Positions 7,501 to 15,444 are shown, counted from the first letter of the stretch. The stretch is 64,000 bases of DNA from Geodermatophilus sp. DF01-2 (GCF_004571065.1 NZ_SPQN01000011.1:1-64000), one strand, 5' to 3'. The notes: a model not told the origin generated them from the sequence alone. Made by a program: numbers and translations.

Positions 7501-10500
7501 CAGGCCCGGGATCACCGAGGCGCGGGCGACGATGCCCTGGGCGGCGGTCTGCACCCGCCACAGCTGGGCGGTGAGCTCGGGGACGTCGCGCAGCTTCACC
7601 TGCACACCCGGCCGCAGCACCGGCGCCAGCTGGCGGCGGACGACCTTGAGCCCCTTCCGGCGGGCCGTCCACCGGCCGGCCTGCGCGGTCTGCGCGGTGA
7701 CGTACAGCTCGGCCAGCGGCAGCTCCAGCGCGGCGGGGGTGGCCCGCTCCAGCCCCGGGTGGACGGCGCTCGTGAAGGCGGCCACCTCGCCGAGCACCGC
7801 CGTCGTCGCCACCGCCCACCGCTCGGTCGGCACCTCGTCGAGCACGTCGAGCGGCGTCGGTGGGCCGGACAGCAGGTGGGCCAGCGCGCCGAGGTCCCCG
7901 GGCGTGCGGACCTCGCGCAGCGCGCGGGCCAGGTGCGGTTCTCCGGGGATCTCCCGGATGGCCTGGTCGACGGCGGCCGCGGTCTGCTGGGCGGCGAGCA
8001 GGTCGACCCGCGAGGTGTCGACGAACGCCCAGGCGTGCCGCGGCGAGGGGCGCACCAGGTCGGCGATGTCGGGAAGGAGCGCCAGGGCGCGGCGCACCGC
8101 GGTGAGCGTCTCCTCCGACGCGGCGGCCACGAACGCCGGGGACAGCGGCAGGCAGGGGACGCCGTCCGGCGTCGACAGCACCGCCGTCCGCGCCGAGTAG
8201 AACGACAGCCCGGCGGCGTTCTCCGCGTGCAGCCGGTCGGCGTAGCGGGCCAGGGTGCGGCGGGCCGAGCGCAGGTCCGCGCCGTCGTAGCGGCTCCGTT
8301 CGTCGGCGGGACCCTGCTCGTCGACGGCGACCGCGTGCTCCAGTGCCGCCTTCACCTGCGCCCGCACTCCTGCGGCCTTGGCGCCCTTGTCGTGCAGGTC
8401 GAGGACGAACGGGCCCATGCCCACGGCCTCCAGCCGCCGCGCGACGACGTCCAGCGCCGCCCGCTTCTCGGCGACGAACAGCACCTTCTTGCCGTCGGCG
8501 ACCGCGCGGGCGAGCAGGTTGGTGATGGTCTGCGACTTGCCGGTGCCGGGCGGGCCCTCCAGCACGAAGGTGCGCCCGGCGGCGGCCTCGGCGACCGCGC
8601 GCAGCTGCGAGGCGTCGGCCGGCACCGGGCACCGGGCGGCCAGCTCGTCGAGGTCGGTGGCGCCGACGGTGTCGGGGACGGGGTCGGCATAGGCCTCGGT
8701 CGGCCGGTGCACGAGGTGGTGCACCAGCGGGTTGGCGGTGAGGTCCGCCCAGTGCTCGTCGAGGTCCTTCCAGAGCCGGTACTTGGCGAACTGGAGGACG
8801 GCGAGGTCGGCGGTCGGCTCGACGCGGTGGGGGAGCCCGGCGTCGGCCAGCGCCTGCCGCACGGCCTGCAACGCCTTGTCGAGGTCGAGGCCGGCGCCGT
8901 CCTCGACGGTCTCGGTGAGCCCCGGGACGGTCAGGCCGTGCACCTGCCGGAGCTTCTCCAGCAGGCAGTGGTTGGGCGTGCTCGACCCCGTGTCGTCGAT
9001 GGTCAACCGGTAGACGCCGTTGCGGCTGGTCGGGGTGAGGATGACCGGCACCAGCACCAGCGGGGAGCGCAGCGGGCGGCCGTCGAGCTCCCACACCAGG
9101 CTGCCGAGGGCCAGGTAGAGGTTGTTGGCGCCGGTCTCCTCGCGGACGGTCCTGGCCTTGTAGGCCAGGTGGCGCAGCCGCGGCAGGTAGCCGCCCTCGC
9201 TGACGTCGGCGTGCACCGCCCTGCGCTCGACGAGGACCTCGGCCAGCTGCGTGGCCGGCAGCTCGCGTGCGGAGGTGACGCCCCGCTCGCGGTGGACGGC
9301 GGCGATGCGGTCGCTGGGCAGCAGCGAGACGGCGGTGCCGGTCTGCAGCAGGTCCTCGAGGGCGGCCAGGTGCGTCGCCGGGACGGTCAGCGGCAGCCCG
9401 GCGCGCTCGGTGTAGTTGATCAGCCGGTTGCGCAGCGAGAGGTCGAGCAGGCTGTTCTTCCACTGCTGCACGCGAGCCGGTGGAAGGACCCCGTCCTCCT
9501 CACCCCTCGCAAGCTCGGGGCGAGCCTCGGGACGGGGCCGTGGAGCGTAGGGGGGTCCTTCCGGGGCCGCGACGCCGTGCACCGCGGGCCGGTACTCGAC
9601 CACCTGCACCGCGCCGTCCCGGCCGCGGGTGCGGGCCGGCAGCGGCACGATGCCGTCGCGCCGGGCCCGGTGGACGTCGGTGACGCCGAGGACCCGGTCG
9701 AGGTCGCCGGCCAGCCAGGTGGAGTACGCCGGGCCGTGCAGGTCCTGCGGGGCGGCGTCCCGGGCGCGGCTGGTGAGCAGCGTGGTCTCGACCAGCCGGA
9801 TCAGCCCCAGGTCGACGAGGTTGACCAGCGGGGCGACGTCGGTGGTGGCGGCGCTCTCCCCGCCGCGCTCCTCGCGCCAGTAGCCGCAGAACGCGTGTCC
9901 CTCCGCTAGCCACAGCAGCGGCCGGATCCCGGCCTGCTCGAGCGTGGCGGCCAGCGTGACGGCGGTGTCCAGGCAGGTGCCGACCCGCCCGTCGAGGACG
10001 TCGCCGGGGGTGCGCACCTTCTGCCCGACGTCGGCCCAGCCGGCCGGCGGCTCGCTGTAGCGGATCTGCCGGCGGCGCATCGCCTCGGTGAGCGCGGCGA
10101 CGATCTCGTCGACCCGCTCCGGGCCGGACCGGTAGCCCTGCACCGACCCGCTGCCGGTGCGCTGCTCGAGCAGGTCGGCGGCCTCGCCGATCAGTGCGGT
10201 CACCGTCGGGTGGTTGGGCATGACGTGCGCGGCGAGCATCTCCAGCGCCAGCGGCACCGGCGCGGCCAGCCACTGGTTGGCGGCCAGCACCTGCACCGGG
10301 ACGGCGGTGCCGCCGACGTCCTCGCCGTCCACCAGCAGGTCGACCTCGACGGAGCCGGGGCGCTGCTCCTCGATCTGCAGCATCGCCGCCGGGTCCATGA
10401 CCAGGCCGACGTCGCTGAGCACCGTCGTCTGGCCCGCGTCGAGGTCGACCAGCACCTCGACGGCGCTGCCGATCGGGCCCTCGGCGTCCTGGACCCCGAG

Positions 10501-10671
10501 CCGCACCGTCGCCCCGCGCACCGCGCTGCCGTGGTTGGTGAACGCCAGCCGCGACACCACCGGGACGCGGTTGTGCGCCAGGGCGTAGCTGAGCACCGGC
10601 GTCGCGGTCGCCTGGATCGCCACGGCCGGCCGGGTTCCGGGGGTGGAGGGCCGGACGTCCGTGGTGCTCAT
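4564..10671 (-). CDS. Giant DUF4011/SF1 helicase-nuclease (Hhe-like defence protein)
   Basis: 2035 residues. In order: an Ig-like N-terminus (~20-120); a transglutaminase-like fold (VGTCLDTAVTLAATLEQAG with Cys, then AEGHAFCGYW with His, ~235-275); a DUF4011 helix (WKNSLLDLSLRNRLINYTE, ~400); a split SF1 helicase with Walker A GPPGTGKSQT (~700), DEAS (~1327), GDSRQMPPTSF and VAVTRARRQVV (~1580); an MTES_1575/Vsr-like nuclease region (~1640-1730); an Ala/Pro linker; and a C-terminal DUF3320-like winged helix. From memory this matches the Hhe antiphage architecture (DUF4011-helicase-Vsr-DUF3320). In the nuclease region the Asp of FRVDLSV is kept, but the position usually giving Glu reads AVLLDG. 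Residues ~370-397 are encoded by an inserted repeat. It stands alone as a single-gene unit. Confidence 0.85.
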   Translation of the reverse strand: MSTTDVRPSTPGTRPAVAIQATATPVLSYALAHNRVPVVSRLAFTNHGSAVRGATVRLGVQDAEGPIGSAVEVLVDLDAGQTTVLSDVGLVMDPAAMLQIEEQRPGSVEVDLLVDGEDVGGTAVPVQVLAANQWLAAPVPLALEMLAAHVMPNHPTVTALIGEAADLLEQRTGSGSVQGYRSGPERVDEIVAALTEAMRRRQIRYSEPPAGWADVGQKVRTPGDVLDGRVGTCLDTAVTLAATLEQAGIRPLLWLAEGHAFCGYWREERGGESAATTDVAPLVNLVDLGLIRLVETTLLTSRARDAAPQDLHGPAYSTWLAGDLDRVLGVTDVHRARRDGIVPLPARTRGRDGAVQVVEYRPAVHGVAAPEGPPYAPRPRPEARPELARGEEDGVLPPARVQQWKNSLLDLSLRNRLINYTERAGLPLTVPATHLAALEDLLQTGTAVSLLPSDRIAAVHRERGVTSARELPATQLAEVLVERRAVHADVSEGGYLPRLRHLAYKARTVREETGANNLYLALGSLVWELDGRPLRSPLVLVPVILTPTSRNGVYRLTIDDTGSSTPNHCLLEKLRQVHGLTVPGLTETVEDGAGLDLDKALQAVRQALADAGLPHRVEPTADLAVLQFAKYRLWKDLDEHWADLTANPLVHHLVHRPTEAYADPVPDTVGATDLDELAARCPVPADASQLRAVAEAAAGRTFVLEGPPGTGKSQTITNLLARAVADGKKVLFVAEKRAALDVVARRLEAVGMGPFVLDLHDKGAKAAGVRAQVKAALEHAVAVDEQGPADERSRYDGADLRSARRTLARYADRLHAENAAGLSFYSARTAVLSTPDGVPCLPLSPAFVAAASEETLTAVRRALALLPDIADLVRPSPRHAWAFVDTSRVDLLAAQQTAAAVDQAIREIPGEPHLARALREVRTPGDLGALAHLLSGPPTPLDVLDEVPTERWAVATTAVLGEVAAFTSAVHPGLERATPAALELPLAELYVTAQTAQAGRWTARRKGLKVVRRQLAPVLRPGVQVKLRDVPELTAQLWRVQTAAQGIVARASVIPGLSVPPTWNPLADPELLVGQVEWLERAGAATDSASEFAVALRRWVVQGPGPDAAVGAAVARLRDAVAALLRVCSSDSGRLADWAGDDGLVLRWQMTRPERGVEHTGLMSLRRWADFVDTLEPLRAAGLHEARALLVSGELPAEDAVRALERGLALASVAERRDASGLDGFDAHAHERAISRFTAASRAVRAHLRTALPGSVLAARPFDAASGDGQVGALQRELAEARRGLGVRGLLARYGELVTTALPCVLVSPDSVARFFPAEASLFDLVVFDEASQIRVADAVGALGRAKAAVIVGDSRQMPPTSFAEPVAGTGEDDAVELLGTAVEDEESILSECVQARVPRQWLSWHYRSQDESLIAFSNATYYDNRLSSFPAPTHGRPSSGPDGRGISLVRVNGTFHRTGAGRLLRTNPMEAKAVVAEVRRRFDASPDTLPSIGVVTFNAQQRAYVEGLLRDAGDERLVEALDRTDGEGLFVKNLENVQGDERDVVLFSTGFSVDDRGSLPLNFGPLNRVGGERRLNVAVTRARRQVVVFSSFDPSQLRAEQTSSVGVKHLRAYLDLAALGTDALPRDARPVAVPDRHREEVAAALRDRGLSVRTDVGLSEFRVDLSVARGETPDEPVLAVLLDGPAWARRRTVGDRDGLPVEVLSGMLGWPAVERVWLPTWLRDREAVLDRLDAAVAAVPVLEPAVAVPAQVAAEPAAEPAAVVPVAVVPVAVVPPVPAPAAPPAAEVRSVVPLRAGPSVVVEPVVTGPAAPAEAAGSETAAPAETAGAEPPPSAKPARRTAKKAPVAPLLDGETLFVPWTPRSGGERRALDSLDDPRAARTVRRVLTAGLRAEGPVHRDRLVRLTAGAFGLSRVSDARRDALLALLPAGAVDGEFVWPESLDPAAWTGFRRQGSSADRPLEHVTPEEIGNAMVALCRSAAAGMAEDELLVRTAEVFGYRRRTPSLAPLLQAALTRVLDAGRLVRQESGHLIAG
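9482..9562. repeat. 81-bp MITE-like repeat lying in frame inside the helicase gene
   Basis: It is bounded by perfect 11-bp inverted ends, GGAAGGACCCC (9482-9492) and GGGGTCCTTCC (9552-9562). The left part and the CCTCGCAAGCTCGGGGCG core match the intergenic copies near 53470 and 59998. Its length is a multiple of three and it encodes a 27-residue Pro/Arg/Glu-rich linker just before the DUF4011 helix, so it does not break the gene. Confidence 0.75.
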
Positions 10672-10757
10672 GCCGTTGTGTCTACCGGTCCGGACGGACC
10701 GGTCCGGTCAGGCTGCCGAGGCGTCTGGGACGGGTGTGGCGGGTGCGTCCGGACTGA

Positions 10758-10816
10758 AGAAGGACCCCCCTGCCCCCCACCGCTCGCAGGCTCGCGACGG
10801 GCCCCTGCAGGGGGGC
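10758..10816. repeat. Dispersed GC-rich repeat (second type)
   Basis: GAAGGACCCCCCTGCC followed by CGCTCGCAGGCTCGCGACGG and a GGGCCCCTGCAGGGGGG-type arm. This is related in layout (purine-rich start, CTCGCAGGCTCG core, inverted GC end) to the GGAAGGACCCCGTCC family elsewhere in the window. It lies in the intergenic region upstream of the helicase. Confidence 0.5.
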
Positions 10817-10836
10817 CGACCCTCCCGGGTGGCGTC

Positions 10837-10995
10837 GGCGGGTACGTCACCAGCGAGGTCGCCGAACGGTGGGGGCTGGTCAACCGGCTCGCCTCCGAGG
10901 GGAGTCTCGACCGGGCCCTGGGCCGGTGGGACACCGGGCGCTTCCGCATCACCCGCACGACGGGCGCGGACGCGTCGAGCACCACGCAGCGCTGA
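10837..10995 (+). pseudogene. Possible enoyl-CoA hydratase (crotonase) C-terminal scrap
   Basis: A 52-residue stretch without start includes EVAERWGLVNRLASEGSLDRAL. This resembles the crotonase segment usually reading A..AERWGLVNRVVP.G.L...A. Nothing upstream encodes the rest of such an enzyme; a dispersed repeat abuts it. It overlaps the antisense tail of the neighbouring methyltransferase frame. If real, it is a relic; similarity over ~25 residues could be chance. Confidence 0.3.
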
Positions 10996-10997
10996 GC

Positions 10998-11743
10998 TCA
11001 CCCCTCGCCCAGGGCCGCCGACCGCCCGAGATCGGGCGGCGTCCCTCGGTCGGGTCGGCGCGCGACTCCGAGCACGTGTGGGGTGGAGGGTTGGGTGATG
11101 AGGGTGTCGGGAAAGCGCAGCCGGCGCAGTTCCGTGATGACGAAGCCGGCCCGGTCGATGAGGCCCACCGGATCGGTGGCGGTGTGGCAGCCACCTGCCA
11201 GCAGCGGCCACACCGTGGCGTCGGCCAGGCGCTGCATGGCGCGCTGCCTTCGGGTCTGGCCGAGGCTGTGCTCCAGGAAGGCTGGCCGAGGCTGTGCTCC
11301 AGGAAGGCCAGTACCCCACCGGGGCGCAGCACGCGGGAGATCTCGGTCAGCGCGGCGGCGCGGTCGGGCAGCGAGCACAGCACCAGGCACAGGACGGCGG
11401 CGTCGCAGCTGGCGTCGGGCAGTGGCAGCGCCTCGGCGGTACCCGCGACCACGGTGACCGGTACCGGCGCGTCAGTCGCCGCACGAACGGCGAGCGCACG
11501 TAGGTGCGGTTCGGGCTCGACCGCGGTCACCTGGGTCACCGCCGCCGGGTAGCGGGAGAAGTTGCGGCCGTTGCCGGCGCCGATCTCGATCACCGACCCG
11601 GACAGCGGCGCGAGCAGCTCGGTGCGCAGGGCGGCCAGGCCCTCGGCGTCCATACCCTCGCTGATGGCCGCGTAGAAACGGCTGAACACCGGCCGCCGCA
11701 GGTCTGTCGGAGACGCCTGGGGAACGGGGTTGGAAGGACCCAT
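10998..11743 (-). pseudogene. Class I SAM-dependent methyltransferase, frameshifted by a 26-bp duplication
   Basis: From ATG 11743 the protein reads as a UbiE/Methyltransf_11-type enzyme: VFSRFYAAISEGMD, SAM motif I VIEIGAGNGRNFSRY, motif II acidic VTAVEPEP, SCDAAVLCLVLCSLPD and VLRPGGVLAFLEHSLGQ. Just after LEHS the DNA has an exact 26-bp tandem duplication (11256-11281 and 11282-11307) that shifts the frame. The lost C-terminus (TRRQRAMQRLADATVWPLLAGGCHTATDP, GLIDRAGFVITEL) is still readable in another frame to 10998. Removing one copy restores a normal ~240-residue enzyme, so inactivation looks recent. Confidence 0.75.
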
Positions 11744-11961
11744 CACCGGATGGTCCCGCACACGAGTCGAGGTCGACACCAGCCGAGTACCCACCTGGGG
11801 CCGTTGCCGCCGGCGGTGGGCTGTTCGGCGCGGAGCTCGACGGGACACGTGTCGAGCGGCCCCGCCCTGTTCGTGTTGCTCGGTGCCCTGCGCCGACCGG
11901 CGACGGCGACACGTCCGAACCCCCTTGATCCAGCGGCTCCGTAGGTCCAGGCGAACCGTTC

Positions 11962-12462
11962 GTGAACGCTTACCGTTCCGACCAGGCGTGGAGCGCCCTG
12001 GGAGACCGCCGGCGCGCCATCGTGGATCGCCTGGCCGAACGGCCGCGGGCGGTGGGCGAACTGGCCGACGAGCTGCCGATCAGTCGGCCGGCGGTATCCC
12101 AGCATCTGAAGATGCTCAAGGACGCGGGGCTGGTCAGCGAGCGCGTAGCCGGCACCCGGCGGATCTATCGGCTCGATCCGGCCGGCGTGGCCGCGTTGCG
12201 CGATCAGCTCGACACGTATTGGTCCCGGGCGCTGGCCGGCTATCAGGACGCCGTCGAACGCCCAGACGCCACCGGAGATCACCCAGACGCCACCGGAGAT
12301 CCGGGCGTCGCCGAACCATCAGGACAGGAGCCCTCACCGCCGACCGGGCCCGCGTGGCGATCGCCGTCGACGTCACCGGTCACGGCATCGGCCGTGTCCT
12401 CGTCCCGCTCGTCGTCCGCCGGGAAGCACCCAAGGAGATGCCGGCCAACATCGTCCGGCTGA
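11962..12462 (+). CDS. ArsR-family winged-helix regulator
   Basis: Residues 1-90 form a typical ArsR domain: WSALGDRRRAIVDRLAERP, ELADELPISRPAVSQHLKML as the recognition helices, then a beta wing LVSERVAGTRRIYRLDP and a helix LDTYWSRALAGYQDAVE. This subtype usually sits directly upstream of an SRPBCC/AHSA1 protein that it controls. Here a 21-bp in-frame duplication (PDATGDH / PDATGDP, 12261-12301) follows. The remaining ~45 residues are low-complexity and out of frame with the remnant SRPBCC tail, so the C-terminus is probably an artefact of a deletion fusing the two genes. The DNA-binding part should still fold. Confidence 0.75.
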   Translation: MNAYRSDQAWSALGDRRRAIVDRLAERPRAVGELADELPISRPAVSQHLKMLKDAGLVSERVAGTRRIYRLDPAGVAALRDQLDTYWSRALAGYQDAVERPDATGDHPDATGDPGVAEPSGQEPSPPTGPAWRSPSTSPVTASAVSSSRSSSAGKHPRRCRPTSSG

Positions 12463-12515
12463 AGCAGCGCCTCGAACACCGCAGTGGGTTCTCCACCGGG
12501 TGCGTACCGACCTGA
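12330..12515 (+). pseudogene. C-terminal remnant of an SRPBCC/AHSA1-family protein
   Basis: In the frame offset from ArsR, VTGHGIGRVLVPLVVRREA followed by MPANIVRLKQRLE matches the end of SRPBCC (polyketide cyclase-like) proteins that normally follow this type of ArsR gene. About 100 N-terminal residues are absent. The deletion removed the ArsR stop and the partner's start, leaving the two overlapped. It is not expected to be functional. Confidence 0.6.
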
Positions 12516-12842
12516 CCGGCGCGACGCAGTACGTGGCGCCGGGGCGGGGGATGCACAGCCGGGAGACGTGGCACGTGCAGGGTCCCGTGCTGTCTACGTG
12601 CAAGAACTCAGGGACGCCGACGGGCGCCGGCCGGGCGGCCGGGAGTGCTGCGCGGCCCGCACCCGTCGCTGCTGATGAGGAACCAGACCGACCGGGCGAC
12701 CGGGCGCCGCAACGAGGAGCTACTCCGCGCGGTCCTCGCCGATGCCGCTGACGGGAAGGCGGAGTGGCGAGGACGGCCGTGTCGGGCGTTACGTTCGGTG
12801 CTGGCGCCGCACCCGCCGGCGTCCCGACGAGGAGGTTGCGCC
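12516..12842. other. 327-base stretch with no recognisable gene
   Basis: Short frames occur here but none has a ribosome site, family motif or consistent coding pattern. The last ~15 bases hold the GAGGAGG ribosome site of the DUF4234 gene. Confidence 0.5.
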
Positions 12843-13496
12843 GTGTCAGATCCGCAGCACAACCCGCCACCACCGCTCCCGCCGGGCTACGCGCCGCGCT
12901 ACGACCCCGGGCAGCCGGCCGGCCCCGGCCCCGCCCAGCAGAAGTCGGGCCCGCAACAGTCGGGCCCGCAGCCCGCGTGGGCCCAGCAGGCGGGGGGCCA
13001 GGGCTACGGCCGGCCCGGCGACGCGCAGCCGGGGCACTGGCAGCCCGGCAACGGGCAGCAGCCCTACGGCTACGCGCCCATGCCCGGGCTCCCGGCCTAC
13101 GCGCAGTACGCCGAGCCCACCGGCCGGCTCGGCGTGATGCGCCCGACCGGCCTGACGATCCTGCTCTTCCTCGTCACCTTCGGGATCTGGGGCTTCGTCT
13201 GGTACTTCCAGGTCCACGAGGAGATGAAGCGGCACAGCGGCCAGGGCATCGGCGGGGTGATCGCCCTCGTCATCGCGATCTTCCTCGGCATGGTCTCGCC
13301 GTTCCTGGTGAGCCACGAGGTCGGCCAGCTCTACGCGCGGCGCGGCCAGCGACCCCCGGTCAGCGCGCTCACCGCGCTCTGGTTCTTCCCGGGCATCGTC
13401 ATCCTGGTCGGTCCGTTCATCTGGTTCGCCCGGACGAACAGCGCGCTCAACCGGTACTGGCGCAGCCTCGGGGTGGACCGGACCAGCATCGTCTGA
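12843..13496 (+). CDS. DUF4234 membrane protein with Pro/Gln-rich N-terminus
   Basis: The start GTG 12843 is chosen over longer frames because GAGGAGG (12828-12834) sits at good spacing. The 217 residues have a disordered N-terminus (~1-95) rich in Pro, Gln and Gly. A DUF4234 domain follows with hydrophobic segments GLTILLFLVTFGIWGFVWYF, GVIALVIAIFLGMVSPFLV and ALWFFPGIVILVGPFIWF, ending in a Asn/Leu helix RTNSALNRYWRSLG. This architecture is common in actinobacterial membrane proteins of unknown role. It has no close operon partners. Confidence 0.8.
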   Translation: MSDPQHNPPPPLPPGYAPRYDPGQPAGPGPAQQKSGPQQSGPQPAWAQQAGGQGYGRPGDAQPGHWQPGNGQQPYGYAPMPGLPAYAQYAEPTGRLGVMRPTGLTILLFLVTFGIWGFVWYFQVHEEMKRHSGQGIGGVIALVIAIFLGMVSPFLVSHEVGQLYARRGQRPPVSALTALWFFPGIVILVGPFIWFARTNSALNRYWRSLGVDRTSIV

Positions 13497-13643
13497 GGCC
13501 GAGCCGCAACCGGCGTCGTCGACGTCGGACGACCGGGTGCGCACGCGTCGTGCTCGACAGACAGCCGGGACCACGCTGGGGCACGAACCGCGGGCCGCGG
13601 TGCCCCCAGCGGGCGGCGACCCCCGCGGACGAGGAGGTGACCG

Positions 13644-13827
13644 GTGTCGGTGACCAGCGCCGGGCACGAGGAGCTCGGTGCGCCCGCGCCCGCCGCCGCG
13701 CTCCGGTCGGGTGCAGGAGTTCCCGGAGATCGACCGCGCCGCATGGGTGGCCATCGACGACGCGCGGGAGAAGCTGGTGGCCGGCCAGGTGCCGTTGCTC
13801 GACCGGCTGTTCGACCTCGTGCGCTGA
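13644..13827 (+). pseudogene. NUDIX hydrolase reduced to its ends by internal deletions
   Basis: GTG 13644, behind GAGGAGG, encodes MSVTSAG, the usual beginning of a family of NUDIX proteins. This is followed directly by EELGAPAPA, which belongs ~70 residues further in, just after the Nudix box. After a frame change comes RSGRVQEFPEIDRAAWV and the tail LVAGQVPLLDRLFDLV, ending at 13827. The Nudix box itself and most of the fold are gone, so this is a relic with at least two internal deletions. Confidence 0.6.
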
Positions 13828-13966
13828 CCGCTGCCGGTCGCCGGCCTCTGTAACGGTCCGTTGTCGGGTCGTCCCACCCACCTCACGGCACGGTGACCGG
13901 GGCGTTCGGCCTGGCAGGGTCCCCGTGAGCGAAGTCGACCGGACTTCCGAGACCGAGGAGGCAGCC

Positions 13967-14143
13967 TTGTCGACGTGCACGGCGTGCGGGGCGGCCCGTC
14001 AGCAGGGCCGGTTCTGCGTGGGGTGCGGCACGGCCGTTCCGCCGTCCCCGCGCCCACGCCCGCGGTCCCCGTTGGCCGAGGAGCTGACCCAGCCGGTGCT
14101 GCGGCTGGACCGCCCGTCGAAGCCCGCGCTCCCCGCTCGCTGA
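13967..14143 (+). CDS. Small zinc-ribbon protein
   Basis: TTG 13967 follows GAGGAGG at five bases and gives 58 residues; an upstream in-frame GTG (13925) would add 14. The N-terminus CTACG..., then FCVGCGTAV, is a four-Cys zinc ribbon (CxxC-x10-CxxC) as in zinc_ribbon_2 proteins. The tail is Pro/Arg-rich with no membrane segment. The function is unknown; such stand-alone ribbons often come from longer membrane proteins. Confidence 0.55.
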   Translation: MSTCTACGAARQQGRFCVGCGTAVPPSPRPRPRSPLAEELTQPVLRLDRPSKPALPAR

Positions 14144-14300
14144 GCACCGGGCTGCGGATGGCGCGGCCCGGGCCGGAGCGGCATGTCGACATGTCGTGAT
14201 GCGGTTCACAGCAAGCAATGCGCTTGCAGGAGTTAGCACGCGGCCGGAGTGGGCATCCACCGGATGTCAGGTCATCCCCCGATGTCTGGAGTTCCCCGCC

Positions 14301-15272
14301 ATGGCCGACAACGCCAAGATCATCAACCAGCTCCGCGCGCTCGTCCTGCTGACCCAGACCGAGGAGCAGATCGCGCGCACCCGGATCGCGCAGGCCCGCA
14401 CCGAGGCGGTCCGGCGTGAGCTGACCCAGAACGCCGACCACGCCGCGGAGCGGACGAGGGCCATCACCGACCAGCTGCGCGCCCTGGGTGGCGTGCCGGA
14501 CGTGGTGACCCCTGTGGTGGGCCGTCTGTCCGCCGTCCTCAAGGCCGGCTTCGAGCAGGCCGAGCCGATCGAGGAGGCCCTGCTGCAGGACCTCTCCCTG
14601 GAGCACCAGCTCCTCGACCGCGCCACCTACCTCAAGGTGCTCGCCGACCAGGCCGAGCTGCCGCGGGTCCGGTCGCTGGCCGAGCGGCTGATCACCGCGC
14701 ACGAGGCCACCGTGGAGTGGCTGACCGTCGTGCTCGCCGAGGAGGCCATGGGCGGCCCCGCCGCGCTGCAGCCCACCCCGATCCAGCGGGTCGCCGGCAC
14801 CGCCGCCCGCGCAGCCAACGCCCCGGTCCGCTTCTGGGCCAACCGCGTCAACCAGATCGCCGACACGGTGCAGCAGCGCCGTGAGGACGCCGGCGAGCGC
14901 CTGGACGAGGCCTCCGACCGGGCCAGCACGCTCGCCGGCGCCGTCCGCGAGACGCTGACCGCCGGCCGCAGCGCTGCGCTGCGCCGGGCCGAGCGCGTCG
15001 CCCGCCGCGAGGGCAACCGGGACGCCGCCGAGGCCGCCCGGGCCGCCCGCGAGGAGCTCGGCGACGTCACCGCCGACGAGCTGCCGATCAAGGGCTACGA
15101 CACCCTCTCGACCCAGGACGCCATCAAGGCGGTCAAGGAGCTCAAGAAGGCGCACGACGTGCGGGTCATCATCCGCTACGAGGAGACCCACAAGAACCGC
15201 ACCAGCGTCGTCAACGCGACGCAGACCCAGCTGGCCGCGCTGGCCAAGGAGGCCGTGGGCGTCGACAGCTGA
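14301..15272 (+). CDS. Ferritin-like-domain protein
   Basis: ATG 14301 gives 323 residues, almost entirely helical. The first ~150 residues (IINQLRALVLLTQTEEQIARTR..., LLQDLSLEHQLLDRATYLKVLAD, ERLITAHEATVEWLTVVLAEE) form four amphipathic helices with Glu/His placed as in ferritin-like proteins. The rest is a charged coiled-coil-like region (Arg/Ala/Glu-rich) ending with a short compact segment ELPIKGYDTLSTQDAIKAVKELK that resembles a helix-hairpin lipid- or DNA-binding tail. It is encoded alone and followed by a strong hairpin. A metal or stress role is plausible but not shown. Confidence 0.6.
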   Translation: MADNAKIINQLRALVLLTQTEEQIARTRIAQARTEAVRRELTQNADHAAERTRAITDQLRALGGVPDVVTPVVGRLSAVLKAGFEQAEPIEEALLQDLSLEHQLLDRATYLKVLADQAELPRVRSLAERLITAHEATVEWLTVVLAEEAMGGPAALQPTPIQRVAGTAARAANAPVRFWANRVNQIADTVQQRREDAGERLDEASDRASTLAGAVRETLTAGRSAALRRAERVARREGNRDAAEAARAAREELGDVTADELPIKGYDTLSTQDAIKAVKELKKAHDVRVIIRYEETHKNRTSVVNATQTQLAALAKEAVGVDS

Positions 15273-15286
15273 CGCCGCGCCATCCA

Positions 15287-15324
15287 CGCGAGGGCCCGTT
15301 CCCACCCGGGGGCGGGCCCTCGCG
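15287..15324 (+). terminator. Hairpin terminator after the ferritin-like gene
   Basis: A perfect 12-bp stem, CGCGAGGGCCCG (15287-15298) and its complement (15313-15324), with a 14-base loop starts 15 bases past the stop at 15272. There is no U-tract, as usual in high-GC actinobacteria. Confidence 0.75.
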
Positions 15325-15444
15325 GCGCTCCGGAAGGCGATCGCGACGTGCCCGACCACGCGCGGTCGGTCGGGGCTCGCGGGCGATCCGACTGCTCCGG
15401 GAGATCTCGGTCGCACCGGGTTTGAGCGGCCGTCGGAGCAGGGG

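Noticed and set aside
3700-9909. A 2069-codon plus-strand open frame opposite the helicase gene
   Set aside because: It is the antisense shadow of a high-GC gene: composition is Arg/Gly/Pro-rich, there are no domain motifs, and the minus strand carries clear helicase motifs throughout.
14175-14240. Short palindromes (CATGTCGACATG and GCAAGC...GCTTGC) upstream of the ferritin-like gene
   Set aside because: Arms of six bases are expected by chance at this density and no repeated copy was seen elsewhere.
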